A DNA stretch of 64,000 bases from Streptomyces olivochromogenes. Lineage in GTDB: Bacteria > Actinomycetota > Actinomycetes > Streptomycetales > Streptomycetaceae. Below are positions 27,396 to 35,300 of this stretch, one piece after another. The notes beneath the pieces are model-generated. The model ran no database searches, was not told where the DNA came from, and worked only from the letters and a program-made list of their open reading frames with translations. Positions within the stretch are counted from its first letter, which is position 1. Each line of letters starts with the position of its first letter. The position numbers and the translations under genes are program-made. The stretch is taken from the NCBI RefSeq assembly GCF_001514115.1, contig NZ_KQ948462.1:1-64000 (forward strand). Direction: 5' to 3'.

Positions 27396-28033
27396 CCTCG
27401 GCAGGCAGCGGGCTCACCGTGCTGCAGACCTGCGCGCTCAGCCTCCTGGTGTTCACCGGCGCCTCGCAGTTCGCGCTCGTGGGCGCCATCGCAGGCGGCG
27501 GCAACCCGCTCACGGCCGCCGCGGGCGCGTTCTTCCTCGGGGTGCGCAACGCGTTCTACGGACTGCGGCTGTCACAACTGCTGGCCCTCCCGCGCGCGGT
27601 ACGCCCGTTCGCCGCGCAGTGGGTCATCGACGAGACCACGGCCGTCGCGCTCGCCCAGCCCACCCGCCGCAGTGTCCGGATCGGCTTCACCGTGACCGGG
27701 CTCACCCTGTACGTGCTGTGGAACCTCACCACGCTGCTGGGCGCCGTCGGGGCCGAGGCCATCGGGGACACCGACGCGTGGGGGCTGGACGCCGCCGGGC
27801 CCGCCGTCTTCCTCGCGCTGCTCGCGCCGATGCTGAAGACCGCCACGGAGCGCGCGGTCGCCGGCGCCGCGGTCCTTCTGGGGCTCGGTCTGCTGCCCGT
27901 GCTGCCCGCCGGAGTCCCCGTCCTGGTGGCGGCGCTGGCCGCTCCCGCCGCCCTCTACATAGAGGGGCGACGCGCTCCGAAGCCCGCCGGCCGCATGAAG
28001 GCCGACAACGACGCACCAAGGGAAGACCGTTGA
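27266..28033 (+). CDS. azlC: AzlC-family branched-chain amino acid exporter, large subunit
   Basis: 255 residues from GTG 27266. Multi-spanning membrane protein with the AzlC signature (GLSGFAFGVTSAGSGL, FTGASQFALVGAIAGGG, FFLGVRNAFYGLRLS). With AzlD it exports branched-chain or related amino acids; homologous pairs include YgaZH and BrnFE. The AraC-family gene overlaps its 5' end. AzlD follows with a TTGA overlap, so the two subunits are translationally coupled. Confidence 0.9.
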   Translation: MAEQTALADIRSEEGGGKPDAAVVRDALGVGVAVGLSGFAFGVTSAGSGLTVLQTCALSLLVFTGASQFALVGAIAGGGNPLTAAAGAFFLGVRNAFYGLRLSQLLALPRAVRPFAAQWVIDETTAVALAQPTRRSVRIGFTVTGLTLYVLWNLTTLLGAVGAEAIGDTDAWGLDAAGPAVFLALLAPMLKTATERAVAGAAVLLGLGLLPVLPAGVPVLVAALAAPAALYIEGRRAPKPAGRMKADNDAPREDR

Positions 28034-28338
28034 ACATCTGGATCGCGATCGGGGCGACCGCCGTCGGCTGCTACGCCGTCAAGCTCATCGGCCTGCTGGT
28101 CCCCGTCGGCGTCCTGGAGCGGCCGCTCGTCAAGCGCCTTGCCGCCCTGCTGCCCGTCGCCCTGCTGGCCGCGCTCACGGCTCAGCAGACCTTCGCCGAC
28201 GGGCGCGTCCTGGTCGTGGACGCGAAGGTCGCAGGACTCGCCGCGGCCGCTGTCGCCCTGCTCCTGCGCGCCCCCTTCCTGCTCGTGGTCGGCGCGGCCG
28301 TGGTCGTGACGGCGGGAGTGCGGGCGCTGACAGGCTGA
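28030..28338 (+). CDS. azlD: AzlD-family exporter, small subunit
   Basis: 102 residues starting at a TTG codon that overlaps the azlC stop (TTGA), with GGGAAG a few bases upstream. Four hydrophobic helices fill the protein (WIAIGATAVGCYAVKLIG; LLPVALLAALTAQQTFA). It matches the AzlD/BrnE small partner, which is required for AzlC function in the family. Confidence 0.88.
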   Translation: MNIWIAIGATAVGCYAVKLIGLLVPVGVLERPLVKRLAALLPVALLAALTAQQTFADGRVLVVDAKVAGLAAAAVALLLRAPFLLVVGAAVVVTAGVRALTG

Positions 28339-28354
28339 CGCCCGGTTCGTGGAC

Positions 28355-28380
28355 GGCCCGCACACGTGTGTGCGGGCCGG
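28355..28380. terminator. bidirectional terminator between azlD and the converging gene
   Basis: Arms CGGCCCGCACAC (28355-28366) and GTGTGCGGGCCG (28369-28380), 12 bp, lie between two converging genes. Confidence 0.75.
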
Positions 28381-28396
28381 GAACCGCCGGGGCCGC

Positions 28397-29350
28397 TCAA
28401 CCGATGGGCCGTCCGTACGCCCGTAGGGTGCGCAGGGCCTCGATCGTCACCATGGGGCGGCACTCCAGGGCGGTACCCGGCGCCCACTGGCGCCAGCGGA
28501 TCGGCCAGCCGCCGTCCTCACGCTGCTCGCCCGCCAGGAAGTCGAGCGAGCGCGCCATCTCCTCGTCGGTGAACCATGCGCGCGCGAGTGACCCCGGGGT
28601 CTTCGCGTAGTCGTGCGGGAAGTGGTGCTCGTCCGGCGCGTATCCGGGCGCCACCGCGAACGCCTCCAGGTGCGCCGGGTCCAGTGCCGCGAGCCGGTGC
28701 TCGCGCACCAGGCGGCCCAGCCGGTCGGCGGCGGCCTCCGCGCGCGGGCGGTCGGGGGCGGAGTCCAGGAAGGCCACGGCCGCCTCGATCTCGTACGGGT
28801 GGGACTTGTCCAGGGACTCGACCGCCCGCCAGCAGAAGTCGGTGGCCCGGAACAGCCAGGCGTGCCAGACCTCGTTGCGGTGCAGCAGGCCCACCACGGG
28901 TCCGGTGGCGAGGAGTTCACTCGGCGGGTCGTCGACGACGGGCACGAAAGGAGCGTGCGGGTAGCCACGCTGACTGGGATGGATCGCCGGCAGTGCGCCG
29001 TCCGCCGTCGACACCGAGGTCAAGTAGCGGCACACGCGCTCCACGCGCTGTCCGCCGCACCGCCCGATCGAGTCGAGGACGCGCAGCGCGTGCCCGGTGT
29101 GCAGCGGCTGGCTGACCGGGCCGCGGAGGTCGGGTTCGAGCGCGTGACCGTATCCCTCGTCGTCGTTGCGGTAGGCGGCCAGCGCGGTCTCCACCGCGTC
29201 GGCGGCGCCGACGTCGCTGTTCAGGAAGTGGTACGCGAAACGGCGCTGCTCCAGCACGCGCGCGGTGAGCCAGATGAAGTGCTCGGCGCGCGAGAGCGGG
29301 GTGTGCGCCGGGGGCGTCGGGGGGAGTGGGGATGCTCCTGATTCGGCCAT
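28397..29350 (-). CDS. terpenoid-cyclase-toroid-like hypothetical protein
   Basis: 317 residues from ATG 29350; TACGGT (29363-29358) ends 7 nt upstream, so the mRNA is probably leaderless. The sequence has repeats typical of alpha/alpha-toroid proteins of the prenyltransferase/squalene-cyclase superfold (FLAGEQREDGGWPIRW; AAYRNDDEGYGHALEPDL). No DxDD or DxxDD catalytic motif is seen, so it need not make terpenes. It is cytosolic, with no signal peptide. I do not recognise a specific function; it is a conserved streptomycete gene of this locus. Confidence 0.75.
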   Translation of the reverse strand: MAESGASPLPPTPPAHTPLSRAEHFIWLTARVLEQRRFAYHFLNSDVGAADAVETALAAYRNDDEGYGHALEPDLRGPVSQPLHTGHALRVLDSIGRCGGQRVERVCRYLTSVSTADGALPAIHPSQRGYPHAPFVPVVDDPPSELLATGPVVGLLHRNEVWHAWLFRATDFCWRAVESLDKSHPYEIEAAVAFLDSAPDRPRAEAAADRLGRLVREHRLAALDPAHLEAFAVAPGYAPDEHHFPHDYAKTPGSLARAWFTDEEMARSLDFLAGEQREDGGWPIRWRQWAPGTALECRPMVTIEALRTLRAYGRPIG

Positions 29351-29430
29351 GTCTCAGACCGTAGGACGGAAAGCGGTCTCGGCAAGGGGTCCCGGCCCGG
29401 GCCCACTCTCAGGGGCGGGATACTGGGGTC

Positions 29431-29625
29431 ATGCGGTTGACGGTCTTCTGGCAGCGGATGGCGGATCACTTCGGTGAGGCGTACGCCGACACCTTCGCGC
29501 GCGATCATGTGATGACGGAGCTCGGCGGACGGACCGTGCACGAGGCGCTGAACGCCGGCTGGGAGGCCAAGGACGTGTGGCGCGTGGTGTGCGCGACCAT
29601 GAACGTTCCGTACGAAAACCGCTGA
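29431..29625 (+). CDS. DUF3046 protein
   Basis: 64 residues, a typical complete DUF3046 (MRLTVFWQRMADHFG ... ARDHVMTELGGRT ... VWRVVCAT). It is a small helical protein of unknown function found in actinobacteria close to recA-recX, as here. GATACT 6 nt before the ATG suggests a leaderless transcript. Confidence 0.92.
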   Translation: MRLTVFWQRMADHFGEAYADTFARDHVMTELGGRTVHEALNAGWEAKDVWRVVCATMNVPYENR

Positions 29626-29685
29626 CGGACCCCGAAGATCCGGGGGCGGGCACAGATTGTCGGTGGAGTGGGCGAGACTTGCCCC

Positions 29686-30900
29686 GTGGCCCCGACAGAC
29701 GAGACCGCGCAGGTCGACGAGCAGACATCCCCCTTCGGCACGACGCCGCCCACTCCGCCCCCGGGCGGGGACGCCTCCGGGCAGGGTGCGCGCATGCCGC
29801 GCTGGCTGCCGCGCGCGATGGTGCTCGCGCTCACCCTCGTCGCCCTGTTCCAACTGGGCAGTTGGGCGTTCCACCAGCTCATCGGGCTGTTGATCAACAT
29901 TCTGATCGCGTTCTTCCTGGCGCTCGCCATCGAGCCCGCGGTGAGCTGGATGGCCTCGTACGGTATGCGCCGGGGGCTGGCCACCTTCCTCGTCTTCTTC
30001 GGTCTGCTGATCGCGACGGCCGGATTCATCACACTGCTCGGCTCGATGCTCGCGGGTCAGATCATCAAGATGATCGAGGGCTTCCCCGAGTACCTGGACT
30101 CGGTGATCAACTGGATCAACTCGAGCTTTCACACCCATGTGAGACGGGTGGACGTCCAGGACAGCCTGGTGCACTCCGACTGGCTGCGGAAGTACGTGCA
30201 GAACAGCGCGACCGGCGTCCTGGACGTGTCCGCGCAGGTGCTGGGCGGCCTCTTCAAGCTGCTGACGATCACGCTGTTCTCGTTCTACTTCGCGGCCGAC
30301 GGGCCCCGGCTGCGGCGCGCGTTGTGCTCCGTGCTGCCGCCCGCGCGACAGGCCGAGGTGCTGCGCGCGTGGGAGATAGCCGTCGACAAGACCGGCGGCT
30401 ATCTGTACTCGCGCGGTCTGATGGCGCTGATCTCGGGCATCGCGCACTACATCCTGCTGCAGGCCCTGGGCGTGCCCTACGCGCCCGTGCTCGCGGTCTG
30501 GGTGGGTCTGGTCTCGCAGTTCATCCCCACCATCGGCACGTATCTCGCCGGCGCCCTGCCGATGCTGATCGCCTTCACCATCGACCCCTGGTACGCGCTG
30601 TGGGTGCTGATCTTCGTCGTGGTCTACCAGCAGTTCGAGAACTACGTACTGCAGCCCAAGCTGACCGCCAAGACCGTGGACATCCACCCCGCGGTCGCCT
30701 TCGGCTCGGTCATCGCGGGCACCGCCCTCCTCGGGGCGGTGGGCGCCCTGATCGCCATCCCCGCGGTCGCCACCCTCCAGGCCTTCCTGGGGGCTTATGT
30801 GAAGCGGTACGACGTCACGGACGATCCCCGGGTGCACGGCCACCGGACCAGGAGGTCGCCCTCCTTCCGCGCCCGGGTGCGAGGGCTGCTCGGCCGATGA
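29686..30900 (+). CDS. AI-2E/PerM-family permease
   Basis: 404 residues from GTG 29686; GTG 29668 is an in-frame alternative. A disordered Pro/Thr-rich start is followed by about eight membrane helices in the PerM arrangement: two N-terminal pairs, a soluble periplasmic helical segment (GFPEYLDSVINWINSSFHTH), and a C-terminal bundle with the family motif SQFIPTIGTYLAGALP and NYVLQPKL. The family includes AI-2 exporters, Na+/H+ antiporters and unknown transporters, so the substrate is undetermined. It is convergent with the next gene. Confidence 0.9.
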   Translation: MAPTDETAQVDEQTSPFGTTPPTPPPGGDASGQGARMPRWLPRAMVLALTLVALFQLGSWAFHQLIGLLINILIAFFLALAIEPAVSWMASYGMRRGLATFLVFFGLLIATAGFITLLGSMLAGQIIKMIEGFPEYLDSVINWINSSFHTHVRRVDVQDSLVHSDWLRKYVQNSATGVLDVSAQVLGGLFKLLTITLFSFYFAADGPRLRRALCSVLPPARQAEVLRAWEIAVDKTGGYLYSRGLMALISGIAHYILLQALGVPYAPVLAVWVGLVSQFIPTIGTYLAGALPMLIAFTIDPWYALWVLIFVVVYQQFENYVLQPKLTAKTVDIHPAVAFGSVIAGTALLGAVGALIAIPAVATLQAFLGAYVKRYDVTDDPRVHGHRTRRSPSFRARVRGLLGR

Positions 30901-30922
30901 GGCCTACGAGGTTCACCAGGGT

Positions 30923-31762
30923 TCACCAGGTGAGGGCCGCCCATGTTCCGGTGGCCAGGACCGCCGCCGCGTAGCAGCCGACCGCCGTGTGGACGACCCG
31001 CTGCCGTGTCCGGTCGCTCCATGGCGTGTGCGACAGCAGCCAGGCCAGCGCGGGCAGGACCAGCACGGCGTGCAGGCTCACTCCGTGCAGCGGCTTGAGC
31101 GGGGCCGTCGAGTGGTACGCCGCCTCCTGGTGACCCGTGCGGGTGAGGACGACCCCGCGCGCGATCATCGCGGCGCCCGACGCCAGCGCGACGAGCAGGA
31201 CCGCGAACCCGGAGCGCAGCGCGAGCGGCATCCCCAGGGGGCCCGCGGGCCGGTTCCGGAAGGAGGCCACCGCGAACACGGTGAGCAGCACCACGAGAAC
31301 CCCGCCGCCCACCGCGAGCGTCATCGACACCGCTGTGTCGAAGCCGGTCTCCATGTTGAGGTGCGAGGGCACCCGGCGCCACGCCTGAAGGGTGATCCCG
31401 CCCACCTCCACGACACAGTCGGCGGCGAACACGACGAGCAGCGCCGAGCGCAGACGCGTTCCGACCCGCAGATACGACGTGACCCACGTGATCGCGATCA
31501 GCGTCAGCCCGAAGGAGAGCCCGAATGTGACGGGCTTGCGCCAGGAGACGGGCCCGTCCCAGGGGCCGCCGTCCACGGCGAAGACGACCAGATGCGCCAG
31601 CCCGGAGAGCACCAGCACGGCGCCGGTCACATGGCAGAGCCGCTCGGCGGGACGCACTCCGCGCCACGCCTCCCGCCACACGGGGCGCACCGGAGACGGT
31701 CGTGCCGGTGGGGCGACGGCGGTGGTCACGGCGGGAGCGGGGGTGCCGCTGCGGCTCTCCAT
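30923..31762 (-). CDS. integral membrane protein of unknown function
   Basis: 279 residues from ATG 31762; the longer in-frame extension is Pro/Arg-rich and improbable. Seven or so hydrophobic helices are visible (VTGAVLVLSGLAHLVVFAV; KPVTFGLSFGLTLIAITW; VLVVLLTVFAVASF). His, Trp and Arg residues near helix ends (WDGPVSWRKPVTFG, PLKPLHGVSLHA) are reminiscent of quinone- or heme-handling proteins, but no motif allows a call. It is divergent from recA and shares the recA upstream region. Confidence 0.75.
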   Translation of the reverse strand: MESRSGTPAPAVTTAVAPPARPSPVRPVWREAWRGVRPAERLCHVTGAVLVLSGLAHLVVFAVDGGPWDGPVSWRKPVTFGLSFGLTLIAITWVTSYLRVGTRLRSALLVVFAADCVVEVGGITLQAWRRVPSHLNMETGFDTAVSMTLAVGGGVLVVLLTVFAVASFRNRPAGPLGMPLALRSGFAVLLVALASGAAMIARGVVLTRTGHQEAAYHSTAPLKPLHGVSLHAVLVLPALAWLLSHTPWSDRTRQRVVHTAVGCYAAAVLATGTWAALTW

Positions 31763-31899
31763 GAGGTCCAAGCTTCGGCGGCCGGGGCCCTGAGGTCGTC
31801 GTACGGCCGAAGACTCCGGTGGTACGCCCCGTGGAGTAGGCGGGGATCCCGGCCGTTGTCGGTCCGCGAACGTAGGCTCGGAGGTGCCGCGTGGTGCGC

Positions 31900-31931
31900 T
31901 TGACACCAAAATCGAACATCCATTCTTATGG
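31900..31931 (+). promoter_or_regulatory. recA promoter 1 with LexA-like SOS box
   Basis: TTGACA at 31900-31905 is followed at 31914-31925 by GAACATCCATTC, a one-mismatch match to the actinobacterial SOS operator GAAC-N4-GTTC. The box lies between -35 and the -10 region, where LexA would block RNA polymerase. Confidence 0.75.
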
Positions 31932-32023
31932 AATCTCCGGCGGGGCTCTCGGCGGGGATTTCGGCAGGGTTTTCACAGAGATGTACCCGAGTTATCCACA
32001 GGCTGGACGGGCGTCGGGGCGCA

Positions 32024-32046
32024 TTGTCAGTGGCAGGCGTTAGCGT
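32024..32046 (+). promoter_or_regulatory. recA promoter 2, RecA-NDp (PafBC-type)
   Basis: TTGTCAGTGGC at 32024-32034, 6 nt, TAGCGT at 32041-32046, 43 nt before the recA start. It matches the LexA-independent damage promoter of mycobacterial recA. Confidence 0.85.
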
Positions 32047-32089
32047 CTTTGACGTGAAGCGATCGACTCAAGCAAATCGGGTGGAACCC

Positions 32090-33214
32090 ATGGCAGGTAC
32101 GGACCGCGAGAAGGCGCTCGACGCCGCGCTCGCACAGATTGAACGGCAATTCGGCAAGGGCGCGGTGATGCGCCTGGGCGAGCGGCCGAACGAGCCCATC
32201 GAGGTCATCCCCACCGGGTCGACCGCGCTCGACGTGGCCCTCGGTGTCGGCGGCCTGCCGCGCGGCCGAGTGGTGGAGGTGTACGGCCCGGAGTCCTCCG
32301 GTAAGACGACGCTGACGCTGCACGCGGTGGCGAACGCGCAGAAGGCCGGCGGCCAGGTGGCCTTCGTGGACGCCGAGCACGCCCTCGACCCCGAGTACGC
32401 GAAGAAGCTCGGTGTCGACATCGACAACCTGATCCTGTCCCAGCCTGACAACGGCGAGCAGGCGCTGGAAATCGTGGACATGCTCGTCCGCTCCGGCGCG
32501 CTCGACCTGATCGTCATCGACTCCGTCGCCGCCCTGGTGCCGCGCGCGGAGATCGAGGGCGAGATGGGCGACTCGCACGTGGGTCTGCAGGCCCGTCTGA
32601 TGAGCCAGGCCCTGCGGAAGATCACCAGCGCGCTCAACCAGTCGAAGACCACCGCGATCTTCATCAACCAGCTGCGCGAGAAGATCGGCGTGATGTTCGG
32701 CTCCCCGGAGACCACGACGGGTGGCCGGGCGCTGAAGTTCTACGCCTCGGTGCGACTCGACATCCGCCGCATCGAGACGCTGAAGGACGGCACCGACGCG
32801 GTCGGCAACCGCACCCGCGTCAAGGTCGTCAAGAACAAGGTCGCGCCGCCCTTCAAGCAGGCCGAGTTCGACATCCTCTACGGGCACGGCATCAGCCGCG
32901 AGGGCGGCCTGATCGACATGGGTGTGGAGCACGGCTTCGTCCGCAAGGCCGGCGCCTGGTACACGTACGAGGGCGACCAGCTCGGCCAGGGCAAGGAGAA
33001 CGCGCGCAACTTCCTGAAGGACAACCCCGACCTCGCCAACGAGATCGAGAAGAAGATCCTGGAGAAGCTGGGCGTCGGTGTGAGGCCGACGGAGCCCACC
33101 GCCGAGCCGGGCGCGGACGCGGCGGTCTCGACCGCCGCGGACGAGGCCGCGAAGACGGTGCCCGCCCCGGCGGCCAAGACCACCAAGTCCAAGGCCGCGG
33201 CGGCCAAGAGCTAG
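32090..33214 (+). CDS. recA: RecA recombinase
   Basis: 374 residues from ATG 32090 (GGTGGA upstream). All RecA motifs are intact: Walker A GPESSGKTT, Walker B LIVIDSVAAL, loop L1 EGEMGDSHVG, the signature ALKFYASVRLDIRR and the start ALDAALAQIERQFGKG. The C-terminal 45 residues are Ala/Lys-rich and low-complexity, typical for Streptomyces. It directs homologous recombination and LexA self-cleavage. Expression is probably from two stress promoters (LexA-box and RecA-NDp). recX follows after 3 nt. Confidence 0.99.
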   Translation: MAGTDREKALDAALAQIERQFGKGAVMRLGERPNEPIEVIPTGSTALDVALGVGGLPRGRVVEVYGPESSGKTTLTLHAVANAQKAGGQVAFVDAEHALDPEYAKKLGVDIDNLILSQPDNGEQALEIVDMLVRSGALDLIVIDSVAALVPRAEIEGEMGDSHVGLQARLMSQALRKITSALNQSKTTAIFINQLREKIGVMFGSPETTTGGRALKFYASVRLDIRRIETLKDGTDAVGNRTRVKVVKNKVAPPFKQAEFDILYGHGISREGGLIDMGVEHGFVRKAGAWYTYEGDQLGQGKENARNFLKDNPDLANEIEKKILEKLGVGVRPTEPTAEPGADAAVSTAADEAAKTVPAPAAKTTKSKAAAAKS

Positions 33215-33217
33215 TCC

Positions 33218-34156
33218 ATGACGCGACGAACCGACTGGGCCGAGTACGCCTACCCCGTCCCCTCGCGGGGGCAGGGGCACGGGGGGAACGGCGACTCGGC
33301 CGGAGACGGTGAAAGGGCGCACGCCGGGGACGGGCCGTACGGGGACGAGATGTACGGCGGCTCCTCCGCGTATTCCGGTGACACGTATGGCCCCGAGGGG
33401 TTCCACGGCGGGGATCCGTACGGCGGTGATCGTCCGGCGGGCGACGGCGAAGGCGACGGTCTGACGGACGGTCACGGTCCTCCGGGCGGTGGATCGCGCC
33501 GTGGCGGTGGGCGGCGCGGTGACGGGGGGCGCGGCGACGGGGTGCCGCGAGGTGGACGAGGGCGTCGGAGGCGTGGCGGTTTCGGTGAGCCGTCCGACGA
33601 CCCACAGGACGGAGGCACTCCTTCCTCGTCGAGGGCCGAGAAGGGGGAGCCCCCAGGGGACCCGGCTGAGCGGGCGCGGGCGATCTGTCTGCGCCTGCTC
33701 ACCGGGACCCCGCGCACGCGGAAACAGCTCGCGGACGCGTTGCGCAAGCGTGAGATCCCCGACGATGTGGCGGACGAGGTGCTGTCACGGTTCGAGGAGG
33801 TCGGGCTGATCAACGACGGTGCCTTCGCGGACGCCTGGGTGGAGTCCCGGCACCACGGCCGGGGTCTGGCCCGGCGGGCGCTCGCGCGGGAGCTGCGGAC
33901 CAAGGGCGTGGACTCGACGCTGATCGACGAGGCCGTCGGGCAGCTCGACTCGGAGCAGGAGGAGGCGACGGCGCGTGAGCTCGTCGCGCGCAAGCTTCGC
34001 TCCACGCGCGGCCTCGACCGCGACAAGCGGCTGCGACGCCTTGCGGGCATGCTCGCCCGCAAGGGCTACTCCGAGGGGATGGCGCTGCGCGTGGTTCGCC
34101 AGGCGCTGGAGGAAGAGGGGGAGGACACGGAGGGCTTGGGGGACGAGGGGTTCTGA
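33218..34156 (+). CDS. recX: RecX, RecA regulator, with long Gly-rich N-terminal extension
   Basis: 312 residues; ATG 33218 is 3 nt after the recA stop, implying co-expression. The RecX three-helix repeats occupy about 148-300 (AICLRLLTGTPRTRKQLADAL; VGLINDGAFADAWV; KGVDSTLIDEAV). RecX binds in the RecA filament groove and limits its activity. About residues 15-145 are a Gly/Asp/Arg-rich, presumably disordered extension (GGSRRGGGRRGDGGRGDG), roughly doubling the usual 150-190-residue length. The Arg-Gly part resembles nucleic-acid-binding RGG boxes. Confidence 0.93.
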   Translation: MTRRTDWAEYAYPVPSRGQGHGGNGDSAGDGERAHAGDGPYGDEMYGGSSAYSGDTYGPEGFHGGDPYGGDRPAGDGEGDGLTDGHGPPGGGSRRGGGRRGDGGRGDGVPRGGRGRRRRGGFGEPSDDPQDGGTPSSSRAEKGEPPGDPAERARAICLRLLTGTPRTRKQLADALRKREIPDDVADEVLSRFEEVGLINDGAFADAWVESRHHGRGLARRALARELRTKGVDSTLIDEAVGQLDSEQEEATARELVARKLRSTRGLDRDKRLRRLAGMLARKGYSEGMALRVVRQALEEEGEDTEGLGDEGF

Positions 34157-34574
34157 GCCTTGGGGGCGGGAGCGAGGGGCGGGGGCGGGCCTGGTAGCCG
34201 GGTTCTGAACTCGGTGTATGCCGGTGGGCGGCCTGACGGTTGGGCTCAGAGGAGACACCGGGACTGATCGCGGTGGGCGCGCGGGGTGCGGATCGCGTTC
34301 AGGGGGCGACGGGTGTCCGGGCGCGACGGGTCTCCGGGGACGACGGGTCTCCGGGGATGAAGGGTCACCGGGGCCGAGGGAGTGCGGTCCGAGGGGCTAC
34401 CCGCCCCGGCCCCGGCCTGGAACCTGGCCCCTGCCCCTCCCCTTCGCCAGTCTTCCCACCTCCGCTCGGCCCAGGAATGTCCAACTCCCCTTCGTGAGGG
34501 TGGGGTTAACCCCCGGAGGGTGACGCCGGGTTGCCGCAATGCACAGGTGCCTGTGCACAGAGGACTGTGTACGC
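34157..34574 (+). other. recX to ArsR-like gene intergenic region
   Basis: 418 bp without a credible gene. At 34309-34375 there are about four imperfect 16-17-bp repeats built on GACGGGTCTCCGGGGA. A short C-rich tract follows, then the operator-like palindrome at 34540. Confidence 0.6.
34540..34557. promoter_or_regulatory. palindromic operator containing ACAGGTGCCTGT (copy 3)
   Basis: TGCACAGG-TG-CCTGTGCA, 8-bp arms, ends 17 nt before the start of the ArsR-like gene. A neighbouring half-site (TGCACAG at 34554) overlaps it. The position fits autoregulation. The core is shared with 3953 and 13728. Confidence 0.65.
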
Positions 34575-35300
34575 ATGGCACAGGAACCCGGCGCGGAACC
34601 CTTGGTGAGGCGGGGCGAGGAGACTTCGCGTGGCCCCACCGAGCTCTCCGACCTCGCCACGCTCAAGGCCCTCGCGCAGCCCCGTCGGCAGCGCATGCTT
34701 CAGCACCTCACCGTGCACGGCCCCGCCACCTCGGCGACGCTGGCCCGGGCGCTCGGGCTCAACACCGGAGCCACCAGCTACCACCTGCGTGAGCTCGCTC
34801 GGTACGGCTTCGTGGAGGAAGTGGACCGACCGGCGGAGGCGGGCGGCCACGGCAGGGAGCGCTGGTGGCGGGCCGTTCCCGGTGACCGCCGCTTCCCGCC
34901 GCGCAGTCGGCAGAGCCCCGAGATGCGGCTCGTCATGGACGAGTTGAACCACCACGCGTACGCCGCCGACCTCGAACTCTTCGAGCAGATGCAAATGCAG
35001 GTGCAGAGGCAGCTACGGACGCGGGGCGTGGACGGGGAGGTGGGCGAAGCCGATCCCTGGGTCGACGCCTTCCCCTACTCGCGCGGCAGCATCCGGCTGA
35101 CGCTTCCCGAGCTCCGCGCGTTCTTCGAGGAGTACATCGCGCTCCTCAACCGCTACAAGCGCCCCGAGGCCGACACCCCGCCCGGCGCCCGCACCGTGCT
35201 CACCCGGTTCCTCGCCTTCCCGGCCCCCGACGCCGCCCCCGACGCCGTGCCCGAGAACCGCACGGCACCCCACGACAGACCAGGGAGCGACCCTTCATGA
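34575..35300 (+). CDS. ArsR/MarR-like winged-helix regulator
   Basis: 241 residues from ATG 34575. The winged helix lies at about 25-95 (LKALAQPRRQRMLQHLTVHG; ATSATLARALGLNTGATSYHLREL), an HTH_20/ArsR-type fold. The C-terminal helical part (MRLVMDELNHHAYAADLELFEQMQM) is a probable dimer or ligand domain of the type seen beside drug-responsive permeases. Its stop overlaps the start of the permease gene (ATGA), so it should regulate that transporter and itself through the palindrome just upstream. Confidence 0.87.
   Translation: MAQEPGAEPLVRRGEETSRGPTELSDLATLKALAQPRRQRMLQHLTVHGPATSATLARALGLNTGATSYHLRELARYGFVEEVDRPAEAGGHGRERWWRAVPGDRRFPPRSRQSPEMRLVMDELNHHAYAADLELFEQMQMQVQRQLRTRGVDGEVGEADPWVDAFPYSRGSIRLTLPELRAFFEEYIALLNRYKRPEADTPPGARTVLTRFLAFPAPDAAPDAVPENRTAPHDRPGSDPS

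Noticed and set aside
34240..34560. small frames between recX and the ArsR-like gene
   Set aside because: Frames consist of G-rich repeat translations with no ribosome site; treated as non-coding.
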